In this document: piece after piece, positions 1-6,459 of the stretch
How the letters are laid out: each line of letters starts with the position of its first letter
Position numbering within the stretch: the stretch's first letter is position 1
Assembly: GCA_029880755.1 (NCBI GenBank)
Contig: JAOUNW010000043.1
Coordinates: 1-14,672, forward strand
Length of the DNA: 14,672 nucleotides
Reading direction: 5' to 3'
Source: Gammaproteobacteria bacterium
GTDB taxonomy: Bacteria; Pseudomonadota; Gammaproteobacteria; Acidiferrobacterales; SZUA-150
The notes under the pieces: model-generated
Database searches by the model: none
Told to the model about the DNA's origin: nothing
The model's input: the letters and a program-made list of their open reading frames with translations, nothing else
Made by a program: the position numbers and the translations under genes

Positions 1-350
1 TCGGTTACCAGCAGTACAAGAAATATCAGTACGATGGCGCCGACTACGCCGCTGCCGGCAGGTATTTCCTCGATTTTGCGATTAAGTGCGCTGACTTCTT
101 CATCGGAAAGTGCAGCGACTCTTTTTTTGGCCATCGCCACATCGACTCCATATTGCTCAAGTGCAGCTTGAACTTCCTGCCGTTCCAGCGAAGACAGTAA
201 CTGTTGTCTGTTTAGTTGAGACTGATGATCCGCAGCCAATTGGTTGGTGCTCACCATTACCGCCTGTGCAGTTGGTTGAAACAGTACAAACACAAACAGA
301 AACGTGGTTAGTCTTATTATGTAACGGCTGGTTCGAAGGTATTCAAACAT
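1..350 (-). CDS. PA2779-family membrane protein (3' end outside window)
   Basis: The frame runs from ATG at 350 to the left edge without a stop, giving 116 residues. A basic start is followed by a hydrophobic stretch at about residues 11-30 ending in PTAQA, which reads as a signal peptide or N-terminal anchor. A charged, helical, Gln-rich segment follows (about 36-95, with LSDEEVSALNRKIEEIPAG), and a second hydrophobic segment starts near residue 101 (VVGAIVLIFLVLLVTD). This layout, a short secreted or membrane protein with a C-terminal hydrophobic tail, fits the PA2779 family (DUF6627), whose members are often followed by a PA2778-type cysteine peptidase; that gene would lie beyond the edge. 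Function is unknown. The start is supported by a GGAGG ribosome binding site 7 nt upstream. It is separated from metW by 85 bp and has its own promoter, so it is probably a separate unit. Confidence 0.75.
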   Translation of the reverse strand, partial: MFEYLRTSRYIIRLTTFLFVFVLFQPTAQAVMVSTNQLAADHQSQLNRQQLLSSLERQEVQAALEQYGVDVAMAKKRVAALSDEEVSALNRKIEEIPAGSGVVGAIVLIFLVLLVT

Positions 351-382
351 GGTAGAGCCTCCGGGAGGGGGTAGGTGCAGCT

Positions 383-411
383 ATTCTAGATCGCACACAA
401 AACGCAAGCAA
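383..411 (-). promoter_or_regulatory. Sigma70-like promoter for the PA2779-family gene
   Basis: On the minus strand a -35 TTGCTT (406-411) and a -10 TAGAAT (383-388) are separated by 17 bp. The -10 matches consensus at 5 of 6 positions. Transcription would start near 376, about 25 nt before the ATG at 350. The downstream leader contains CCTCCCGGAGG (358-368), in which the ribosome binding site GGAGG could pair with the upstream CCTCC. Confidence 0.5.
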
Positions 412-435
412 GTGGATTCATGCATGCATAAAATA

Positions 436-1047
436 CTATATGCGGCGAAAACGATAAAGAGCGATTTGTCCTAGCAGATTGGGAAACAATCTCAGACCAA
501 GACTGCTTTTGTGAACGTGATCCACTGCTCGTCGTTCTAGAATTCGATAGCCCAATTTGTAACACAGCTCCTCAAAATCCCTAATGGTACAAAGATGGAT
601 ATTGGGAGTATCGTACCATTCGTTCGGCAAGGTCCGGCTTACCGGCATTCTTCCCAATACGCCAAGATAGAATCGGGAACGCCAATGTCCGAAATTAGGA
701 AAGGTGACAATTCCTTCGGTGCCAACGCGCATCATTTCCTGCAATAACAAATCCGGCCTGTGCATAGCTTGTAATGTTAAAGACAGTACCACGTAGTCAA
801 AAGAGTCCTCGTCAAATTCGGACAGACCACGGTCCAGGTCGGACTGGATAACATTAATATTTGAGCGAATACATTGGGTAATATTATGGTCATCCAGTTC
901 GATACCGTAACCGGAAACCTTTTTGTTTTTGGCGAGATGGCTTAATAGCGTGCCATCACCACAACCTAAATCCAAAACACGGCTCTTTGGCTGTATCCAG
1001 TCAGCAATGATCGCGTAGTCAGGGCGCATGAGCTGTTCCTGTGTCAC
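436..1047 (-). CDS. metW: MetW, methionine biosynthesis methyltransferase-fold protein
   Basis: A class I S-adenosylmethionine-dependent methyltransferase fold. The glycine-rich SAM motif VLDLGCGDGTLL lies near residues 25-36, followed by the acidic end of strand 2 (YGIELDD) and the MetW-typical stretches EGIVTFPNFGHWRSRFYLG and NIHLCTIRDFEELC. About 200 residues is normal for the family. MetW is encoded beside MetX in many proteobacteria and is needed with it for methionine synthesis in some; its own reaction is not settled. The start is ambiguous. GTG at 1047 overlaps the metX stop (GTGA) and has AGGAG 7 nt upstream; ATG at 1029 also has an AGGA and begins MRPDYAIIADWI, closer to the usual N-terminus of Pseudomonas MetW. 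I give the longer form because of the overlap. Translation is probably coupled to metX. Confidence 0.9.
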   Translation of the reverse strand: MTQEQLMRPDYAIIADWIQPKSRVLDLGCGDGTLLSHLAKNKKVSGYGIELDDHNITQCIRSNINVIQSDLDRGLSEFDEDSFDYVVLSLTLQAMHRPDLLLQEMMRVGTEGIVTFPNFGHWRSRFYLGVLGRMPVSRTLPNEWYDTPNIHLCTIRDFEELCYKLGYRILERRAVDHVHKSSLGLRLFPNLLGQIALYRFRRI

Positions 1048-2189
1048 CTGATATCTCCTGCAATGCGATCCATATAGGCATTAAACACTTCAACATATTG
1101 CGGAATCTTCATCAGAAAAGCATCGTGTCCCTGGTTTACTGAAATCTCCGCGTAACTGACATGAAGATCGTTATCATGCAAGGCCTTGACAATTTCCCGC
1201 GATCGAGCGGGCGCGAAACGCCAATCGCTGGTAAATGACACCACAAAGAAACTGGCCTTTGCGCGTTGCAGTGCCTTGGATAAATCTCCTCCAAAAGGTT
1301 TGGCAGGATCAAAATAATCCAGCGCTTTTGTCATTAGCAGATAAGTGTTAGCGTCAAAACGTCCCACGAAGCTGTCGGCCTGATAGCGCAAATAACTTTC
1401 TACCTGAAATTCCACGTTGAAATCAAAACTGATCTCTCCTTCCCGGAGGTCGCGTCCAAATTTCTCATGCATTAGATCATCAGACAGATATGTTATATGC
1501 CCCAGCATGCGGGCGATGCGCAGGCCTCGTGCCGGCTCAGTATTGTGCTCGTAATAGTGCCCTTCGTGGAAATCAGGATCGGTCCGGATCGCCTGGCGCG
1601 CGACTTCATTGAAGGCAATATTTTGCGCAGTCAGCTTGGGCGCAGCAGCAATGATGACGGCGTGTTTTAGGCGTTCCGGGTAGTCAATAGACCATTGCAA
1701 TACCTGCATACCGCCGAGACTGCCACCAATAACAGCAGCCCATTGATCAATACCCAGTGCGTCACTTAAGTGGATGTGGCTTTCGACCCAGTCTCTGACC
1801 GTGACAATAGGGAAGTCAGGGCCATAAGGTTTGCCTGTCTCGGGATTAAGGGTGGAGGGTCCGGTGGAGCCGGAACAGCCACCCAAATTGTTACAGCAGA
1901 CAACGTAGAATCGATTGGTATCGATGGGCTTCCCAGGGCCGACAAAGTTTTCCCACCAACCTGGCTTCTTGTCCTCCAGGCTATGGTAGCCGGCAGCATG
2001 ATGATTACTGCTTAAGGCATGGCAGACCAGAATGGCATTGCTTTTCCGGGCATTGAGCTGGCCATAGGTCTCGTAGATTAGCTCATATTTGCCGAGCACG
2101 CCGCCGCTGCTCAGCTTCAGGAGCTGATCTACCTGAAGTATCTTTGGTTTGACTAGTCCGACCGAGTCGGCCGGTAACGTTTTTGCCAT
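1044..2189 (-). CDS. metX: Homoserine O-acyltransferase (MetX type, probably succinyl-CoA using)
   Basis: Transfers an acyl group from acyl-CoA to homoserine, the first committed step of methionine synthesis, in the cytoplasm. An alpha/beta-hydrolase of 381 residues, normal for the family. The nucleophile is Ser157 in GGSLGGMQ; Asp322 in FTSDWRFAP and His355 in NQGHDAF complete the triad. Family landmarks NLGGCSGSTGPSTLNPETG (about 101-119) and DWVESHIHLSDALGI are present. In gammaproteobacteria many MetX enzymes use succinyl-CoA rather than acetyl-CoA. As I recall, the residue two after the catalytic Asp matters for this choice, and Arg324 here looks like the succinyl type; this is inference. 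The ATG at 2189 is the only usable start because an in-frame TGA lies ten sense codons upstream with no other start between. The SD is weak (GGGGA 12 nt upstream). It forms a two-gene unit with metW. Confidence 0.95.
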   Translation of the reverse strand: MAKTLPADSVGLVKPKILQVDQLLKLSSGGVLGKYELIYETYGQLNARKSNAILVCHALSSNHHAAGYHSLEDKKPGWWENFVGPGKPIDTNRFYVVCCNNLGGCSGSTGPSTLNPETGKPYGPDFPIVTVRDWVESHIHLSDALGIDQWAAVIGGSLGGMQVLQWSIDYPERLKHAVIIAAAPKLTAQNIAFNEVARQAIRTDPDFHEGHYYEHNTEPARGLRIARMLGHITYLSDDLMHEKFGRDLREGEISFDFNVEFQVESYLRYQADSFVGRFDANTYLLMTKALDYFDPAKPFGGDLSKALQRAKASFFVVSFTSDWRFAPARSREIVKALHDNDLHVSYAEISVNQGHDAFLMKIPQYVEVFNAYMDRIAGDIR

Positions 2190-2365
2190 GCTAAGTGACT
2201 GTCCCCGGGGGTGATATCTTCAATCAATAACCCATTCATGCGTGCGAGTCTTACCACGGTAACCGGGGCCTGTAAACTGGCGGCCCCATTAGGCCGGGAC
2301 ATTTCTGCGGAGGCACACACTCTGGTATGAGGAGAGCCGGAAAGCCGGGCTGGAAAAGAGGGTGT
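2190..2365 (-). promoter_or_regulatory. Candidate structured leader RNA of metX
   Basis: The 186 bp upstream of metX hold no convincing gene but several complementary segments in the minus-strand transcript. A stem ACACCCTC (2358-2365) with GAGTGTGT (2315-2322), one mismatch, encloses a hairpin AGCC...GGCT with a CTTT loop (2335-2351). Further down, CGGCC (2292-2296) can pair with GGCCG (2281-2285), or GGGGCC (2282-2287) with GGCCCC (2265-2270). The same second strand, as CCCCGG (2263-2268), can instead pair with CCGGGG (2203-2208), which contains the only SD-like stretch before metX. Mutually exclusive pairings ending on the ribosome binding site are typical of translational switches. It does not match the SAM-I, SAM-II, SAH or cobalamin cores I know. 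The pairings are read by eye; no folding energy was computed. Confidence 0.35.
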
Positions 2366-2375
2366 ATGACTTTGG

Positions 2376-4352
2376 CTAGCCTGTCTTGTTGCTATCGAGA
2401 AATACGTGCTGATTAATCTTTGCCCTAATGTAGCGGGTGGTTTTTTGTTGGTTCAACAGGTCGGTTTTCAGGTCTTCCAGATCTGCTATGCGTTCTCCCA
2501 GCGAACCCTGCTGTTCGGAGATCCGCTTCAGGTTATCCGCTCTTTTATCGATCATTTCCTTGTGTTCCTTAATTTGAACAATAATGGGTGACATGATGGC
2601 TTTGTTCCAGGCGCGCACATCTTCATTGCACTGGCTGAAGGTGTTGCGGGCATGGCTGACCATGCTGATAAAAAAACGTTTAATCACGAAATGCTGCTCT
2701 GTTAGCACCATGACCGGACTGTTTCTAAAGGCTTCCGCCTCCCGGTAAAGTCGTGATAGTTCATTAAGATAGGGTCTTAGGGAAAAACTCCTGGACTTTA
2801 GCTGGGCCAATCCATGCTCCACCTGAAATTGATGGTAAATGCCTTCCACCATTTCCTTGATAGCGTGAGCCTGTTTATTAACTTCCTGCATCGTCTCGAC
2901 AGCACCATCGAAGAAGGTTTTCATTCCAATTTTAAGGCCATGCGTGGTCCATGACTCGTGCATGTCCCGGCGCGTGGTGGCGATAAGCTTATCAAATGCC
3001 TTCAGGCTTAAATGGGTTGCTAGGATACGCATCTGTTCTTTCAGCTTTACTTGCGAGTTGTCAAAACTTTTGACTTTTTTGTCGTAGGAAATTTGCTCTG
3101 CGCGCACCTCTTCTATGATATCCTGGATAACATCCTGGTTCTGTCCCTGTAATCCATTGAGCTCATCTAGCTGTTTGTCGATTAGTCCGAGCTTGTTGGT
3201 GATCATGTTGTCTGTGTTTTCCACCAGGCCACCCACCTGGTGCACAATCTTGTCGTGAATCAGCGCCTGTTTATAGGGGATGATTTCTTTAGAGAGCTTT
3301 AACTCAAGATTAGGCAGCCCACTTTTTGCAAGCAGAGTTTTGTCTGTCTTGATTTTTCCCAGTAATCCCTGGAGCGCGGAAACAGGAAATACCTGGGTTT
3401 TAGTAATACGCAAGGCCTGCGCCGTCTCCTGTAACTGCCGGGAGATAGTGGCCTCGACGACTTTTTCTCCCCTCAGTTCATCCCATAAGGTATCAACTTT
3501 ATTAAGCACAACAATACGGCGGCTCTCGTTTCCGTCAGTTGCCGGTTTGACGTAGCTGGTCCAGATTTCCAGATCTGATTTGGTAACACCCTGATCGGCC
3601 GATAATACAAACAACACCGCATGTGCGTTGGGTAACATGCTGAGCGTTAACTCGGGTTCAGAGCCCAGCGAATTCAGGCCTGGGGTGTCGAGTACCACCA
3701 GTCCTTTTTCAAGCAAGGGGTGGGGATAGTTGATAATTGCGTGCCGCCATACTGGAACGTCAACCATGCCATTGTGTGCAGCTGGTGAGCCGCCGGCTTC
3801 CTCATGAGGGCTGTATAACCCAAGTTTTTGTGCTTCCTGTACAGTGACTTGTTTGTTTTTAACAATCTCTTGAAAGGTCTCAGCCATGCTGCTGGAGTCG
3901 CTGATGTTCAGCGGCAGTCTTGTCCACTGTGTTGGTGTTCGCTTGTATTCCGCGATGGTGTGGCTGCCTTCCCGGGTTTCTATGGGTAGCAGCATAATGC
4001 ATGGCGGAAGTTTTTCGTTATACATGATTTCCGTCGGACACATAGTGGTGCGTCCGGCATCAGTAGGCAGTAAACGTTCCTTGTGATCAGCGAAAAATAT
4101 TGAATTGATTAACTCAGTTTTACCACGGGAGAATTCGCCGACAATGGCAATCGTAAAGGTGTCTGAGCGCAGACTACTAATCAGTTCGTAAGTCGGCAGG
4201 TCTTCGATGCCGCGTGACCGATCGTGGCGCTCAAGAAAATCCTGGTAGTCGGTAAGAGCAACCAACAAACCCCGGCGCCAGATGTTGTAATCATCCAGTT
4301 GCGCGCTAAGCGTATTCAAGATGGCGTCATCAGTCGGAGCAGGTTTTTCCAT
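2376..4352 (-). CDS. Dynamin-like large GTPase
   Basis: A 658-residue protein of the bacterial dynamin-like family. The GTPase domain occupies about residues 60-360: P-loop GEFSRGKT (72-79), a G2-type threonine in AGRTTMCPTE (99-108), G3 DTPG (222-225), G4 NKVD (284-287) and a G5-like SAL (325-327). The region from about 365 to 650 is mostly charged helix with heptad-like stretches, as expected for a dynamin stalk. I see no strong transmembrane segment; FVIKRFFISMVSHA (about 555-568) is only mildly hydrophobic and could be a membrane-contact tip. Such proteins bind or remodel membranes; the role of this one is unknown. It stands alone, with 128 bp upstream and 186 bp downstream, between yggU and metX, which are adjacent in Pseudomonas. 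The ATG has no clear ribosome binding site (AAATAAAGCATT precedes it). It is not a TrmE, Era or EngA type GTPase, since their extra domains are absent. Confidence 0.85.
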   Translation of the reverse strand: MEKPAPTDDAILNTLSAQLDDYNIWRRGLLVALTDYQDFLERHDRSRGIEDLPTYELISSLRSDTFTIAIVGEFSRGKTELINSIFFADHKERLLPTDAGRTTMCPTEIMYNEKLPPCIMLLPIETREGSHTIAEYKRTPTQWTRLPLNISDSSSMAETFQEIVKNKQVTVQEAQKLGLYSPHEEAGGSPAAHNGMVDVPVWRHAIINYPHPLLEKGLVVLDTPGLNSLGSEPELTLSMLPNAHAVLFVLSADQGVTKSDLEIWTSYVKPATDGNESRRIVVLNKVDTLWDELRGEKVVEATISRQLQETAQALRITKTQVFPVSALQGLLGKIKTDKTLLAKSGLPNLELKLSKEIIPYKQALIHDKIVHQVGGLVENTDNMITNKLGLIDKQLDELNGLQGQNQDVIQDIIEEVRAEQISYDKKVKSFDNSQVKLKEQMRILATHLSLKAFDKLIATTRRDMHESWTTHGLKIGMKTFFDGAVETMQEVNKQAHAIKEMVEGIYHQFQVEHGLAQLKSRSFSLRPYLNELSRLYREAEAFRNSPVMVLTEQHFVIKRFFISMVSHARNTFSQCNEDVRAWNKAIMSPIIVQIKEHKEMIDKRADNLKRISEQQGSLGERIADLEDLKTDLLNQQKTTRYIRAKINQHVFLDSNKTG

Positions 4353-4398
4353 AATGCTTTATTTAAGTTGTAAGTTTGTTAACGTGTTATTCATTCGG

Positions 4399-4460
4399 GC
4401 CAGACCGCTGCCGACCGCAATCAATATATTTCAAAGTGTAGGGGCTGGCGGCGGTCTGGC
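4399..4460. repeat. Inverted repeat around an AT-rich core, upstream of the dynamin gene
   Basis: Perfect 10-bp arms GCCAGACCGC (4399-4408) and GCGGTCTGGC (4451-4460) extend to 14 bp with one T-G opposition. The core contains CAATCAATATATTTCAAA. Read on the minus strand this has TATATT (4423-4428), a possible -10 box, though no good -35 is present. The hexamer GACCGC occurs at 4403-4408 and 4413-4418, spaced 10 bp, and as its complement at 4451-4456. It starts 20 bp after the yggU stop, so it could be a 3' stem of the proC operon transcript, an operator for the dynamin gene, or a small REP-like element. There is no T tract, so it is not an intrinsic terminator. Confidence 0.6.
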
Positions 4461-4480
4461 AAGCTAAAGCCACAGATGTT

Positions 4481-4828
4481 CTATTGATTTTTCTCGCTGG
4501 AAGACCGTTCAGGTTGCGTGTGCAAAATACCCAGCGTTTGCAATCTTTCGGTTGAGGCACGTTTTTTAGCGGATTTAATGCGTAACAGTTTGATTTTACT
4601 TCGGTCTCCGCTAACCAGTATCAGGTGGGTCTTCGGCATCCGGATTAATTTGGACAGAAAGCTGACAAGATGACGATTGGCTTTACCCTCCACGGGTTGG
4701 GAGGTTACCGAAATTTTCAGACAGTTATCCTGGACCCCGGCCACCTCGTCGCGGCCGGCATTGGGTTGCAGGCGAATCTTTATTAGCAGATCATCGTTGT
4801 CCCAGCGGTACCATCCGCTATCAGCCAT
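4481..4828 (-). CDS. yggU: DUF167 family protein YggU
   Basis: A small protein of the DUF167 family (YggU), whose members are usually about 95-100 residues. The start (WYRWDNDDLLIKIRLQPNAGRDEVAG) and the central QPVEGKANRHLVSFLSKL, containing the family signature P-x-x-G-K-A-N, are clear. The C-terminus has a polar tail of about 20 residues (HTQPERSSSEKNQ) beyond the conserved core. Its biochemical function is unknown. The ATG lies 4 nt after the yggT stop, so it is the last gene of a proC-yggT-yggU unit and is probably translated by coupling. Confidence 0.88.
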   Translation of the reverse strand: MADSGWYRWDNDDLLIKIRLQPNAGRDEVAGVQDNCLKISVTSQPVEGKANRHLVSFLSKLIRMPKTHLILVSGDRSKIKLLRIKSAKKRASTERLQTLGILHTQPERSSSEKNQ

Positions 4829-4832
4829 GAAA

Positions 4833-5432
4833 CTAAAGCAATGACAGAGCCAGGTGTTGCAGGGGCTGTACGATAAGTATCTGTGCCAGATATAGGCCTA
4901 ACAGAACTACCATTGGGGAAAAATCGATGCCGGAGACCGGCGGCATAAGCCTCCTTGCGGGGCGCATCAGTGGCGAGGTTAGGGCGAATAACAGCGAGGC
5001 CACCGGGTTGTTGTAGGCAGCTGACGGATTTATCCAGCTAATAATAATCTGGATAAGCAGCGCTATGATGAATACCCAGATCGCGAGATTAAGCAGAGCC
5101 GCCAGCGCTGCTACGGGCAATCCCGCCAGGTTTAATAATTGTCCGTGAATCAGGCCAGGTACACGACTGGCCGGATCACCTGCTAAAAACAGCTCCAGTG
5201 ACTGCAGAAGCAGCATAAGCACAATGGCTGCCAGATCGATACCCCAGAGTCCTGGTATGACGCGGCGTAACATTATAAGTGGCGGGTTGGTCAGTTTTAC
5301 CAAGGCCTGGGAGATAGGGTTGTAAAAATCCGCTCGCACCCACTGAAATAAAAATCGCAGCATTATCATTAGGATGTATATCCCGAAGGCAAAGTTGATA
5401 ATCACTGCCGCGGCCTGAATTAGATAACTCAT
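4833..5432 (-). CDS. yggT: YggT family integral membrane protein
   Basis: A 199-residue inner-membrane protein with two YGGT repeats. Repeat 1, at about residues 26-77, has RFLFQWVRADFYNPISQALVKLTNP then RRVIPGLWGID. Repeat 2, at about 131-180, has ISWINPSAAYNNPVASLLFALTSPL then RRLMPPVSGIDFSP. Hydrophobic segments lie near 5-30, 66-84, 104-134 and 172-190. The family has been linked to osmotic tolerance, membrane homeostasis or division in various bacteria, but no single role applies here. It starts 3 nt after the proC stop and ends 4 nt before yggU, as in Pseudomonas. Confidence 0.9.
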   Translation of the reverse strand: MSYLIQAAAVIINFAFGIYILMIMLRFLFQWVRADFYNPISQALVKLTNPPLIMLRRVIPGLWGIDLAAIVLMLLLQSLELFLAGDPASRVPGLIHGQLLNLAGLPVAALAALLNLAIWVFIIALLIQIIISWINPSAAYNNPVASLLFALTSPLMRPARRLMPPVSGIDFSPMVVLLGLYLAQILIVQPLQHLALSLL

Positions 5433-5435
5433 GGT

Positions 5436-6260
5436 CTATCTCCCAAACATATCAGCGAGCTCCTTGGAGCGCTTTACTGCCGCTGCAATGGCCTCGCTAA
5501 AAGATTCATGTATACCCCTGATCGTCAGGATATTGATTGCCTGCTCAGTGGTGCCTCCCGGGGATGTGACCCGTTGACGTAGTTGAGCCGGGTTTTCGCC
5601 GCCTTCGAGCGCCATTTTTGCCGCGCCGTACGCGGTTTCCAACGTCAGCAGGCGAGCGCTATCAGAATCCAATCCTTGGTCAATTGCGGCGCGTTCCAGT
5701 GCTTCCATAACTAGGAAAAAATAGGCGGGTCCACTGCCTGAGAGTGCGGTTACGACGTCCAGCAAGTCCTCGGACTTTACCCATACTGTTATGCCGCAGG
5801 CTCGCAGAATAGATTCGGCGGCGTCTCGTTGTGCCGGTTTGGTGTTTTGGTTGGCAAACAAACCACTGGCGCCCGAGCCTATCAGGGCGGGTGTGTTGGG
5901 CATGGAACGGACAATGGCAATGTCCTCTCCTAAAATATGCTCCAGATCAGCAATGCGGACGCCGGCCGCAATGGAAATAACAAGCGGTTTATGCTTTTGA
6001 ATTGCCGGCGCGATTTGGTTAACAACACCTTTGAGAACTTGTGGTTTTACTGCCAAAACCACTGTTTTTACTTGCTCAATCAGAGCAGTGTTATCGTCAT
6101 AAACTTTTAGACCCAAGGTTGTTTCAATGGCGTCGCGCTGCCGGGAATCAGGGTCCGACAGGACAACATTATCTTTTTCCCAGCCATTGGCCAGCAGACC
6201 GCTGGCAAGGCTTCTCGCCATGTTTCCCGCGCCAATAAAACCGATTTTCTGGTGCTTCAT
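5436..6260 (-). CDS. proC: Pyrroline-5-carboxylate reductase
   Basis: Reduces 1-pyrroline-5-carboxylate to L-proline with NAD(P)H, the last step of proline synthesis. The protein has 274 residues, the usual length. The N-terminal Rossmann motif GFIGAGNMA is at residues 7-15, followed by VVLAVKPQ, RSMPNTPALIGSG, the C-terminal dimer-domain motif ALSGSGPAYFF, and RVTSPGGTTEQAI. The frame is open to an ATG at 6311, but the start at 6260 fits better: it begins MKHQKIGFIGAG as homologues do and has GGAGGAG 10 nt upstream. It is the first gene of proC-yggT-yggU and is divergent from pilT. In Pseudomonas yggS usually precedes proC; it is absent here. Confidence 0.95.
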   Translation of the reverse strand: MKHQKIGFIGAGNMARSLASGLLANGWEKDNVVLSDPDSRQRDAIETTLGLKVYDDNTALIEQVKTVVLAVKPQVLKGVVNQIAPAIQKHKPLVISIAAGVRIADLEHILGEDIAIVRSMPNTPALIGSGASGLFANQNTKPAQRDAAESILRACGITVWVKSEDLLDVVTALSGSGPAYFFLVMEALERAAIDQGLDSDSARLLTLETAYGAAKMALEGGENPAQLRQRVTSPGGTTEQAINILTIRGIHESFSEAIAAAVKRSKELADMFGR

Positions 6261-6270
6261 GTGAAATATA

Positions 6271-6277
6271 CTCCTCC
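6271..6277 (-). promoter_or_regulatory. Ribosome binding site deciding the proC start
   Basis: GGAGGAG on the minus strand, 10 nt before the ATG at 6260. No comparable site precedes the upstream in-frame ATG at 6311, so the shorter proC is preferred. Confidence 0.7.
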
Positions 6278-6367
6278 GCAGTGATCCAGAGTGTAGAACG
6301 ATCCGTGACAATGCCCAAATTTATGTTAACGCCATGAAAAGCTTGTTTTTCCCGGGGCGGGGCCACC

Positions 6368-6395
6368 TTGTGCGCTTGCCCACGCCAGTTATACT
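6368..6395 (+). promoter_or_regulatory. Sigma70-like promoter for pilT-pilU
   Basis: TTGTGC (6368-6373) and TATACT (6390-6395) with a 16-bp spacer. The -10 differs from consensus at one position and the -35 keeps TTG only. Transcription would begin near 6402, giving a leader of about 58 nt before pilT. The perfect palindrome TTGCGCGCAA (6406-6415) sits just inside the transcribed region and could be a regulator site. A sigma54 element was looked for and none was convincing. Confidence 0.45.
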
Positions 6396-6459
6396 AAATA
6401 CAGAGTTGCGCGCAAACTGTTACGGCGCACTTTTTTTGAGTTAATGATATGGAGCGAGT

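Noticed and set aside
420..429. ATGCATGCAT palindrome after metW as a terminator
   Set aside because: Self-complementary with no loop, and no T tract follows in the metW direction; a simple alternating repeat is more likely.
2335..2351. Intrinsic terminator for the dynamin gene
   Set aside because: The hairpin AGCC...GGCT is short and no T tract follows on the minus strand.
2190..2375. A known SAM riboswitch upstream of metX
   Set aside because: I looked for SAM-I, SAM-II, SAH and cobalamin core sequences and found none. The region is reported as a candidate of unknown class instead.
6261..6311. Longer proC start at 6311 adding 17 residues
   Set aside because: The extra residues are absent from the family, and a strong ribosome binding site marks the ATG at 6260.
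6361..6385. Sigma54 promoter for pilT
   Set aside because: A GG-N10-GC spacing can be forced, but the flanking bases do not match the TGGCAC/TTGC consensus.
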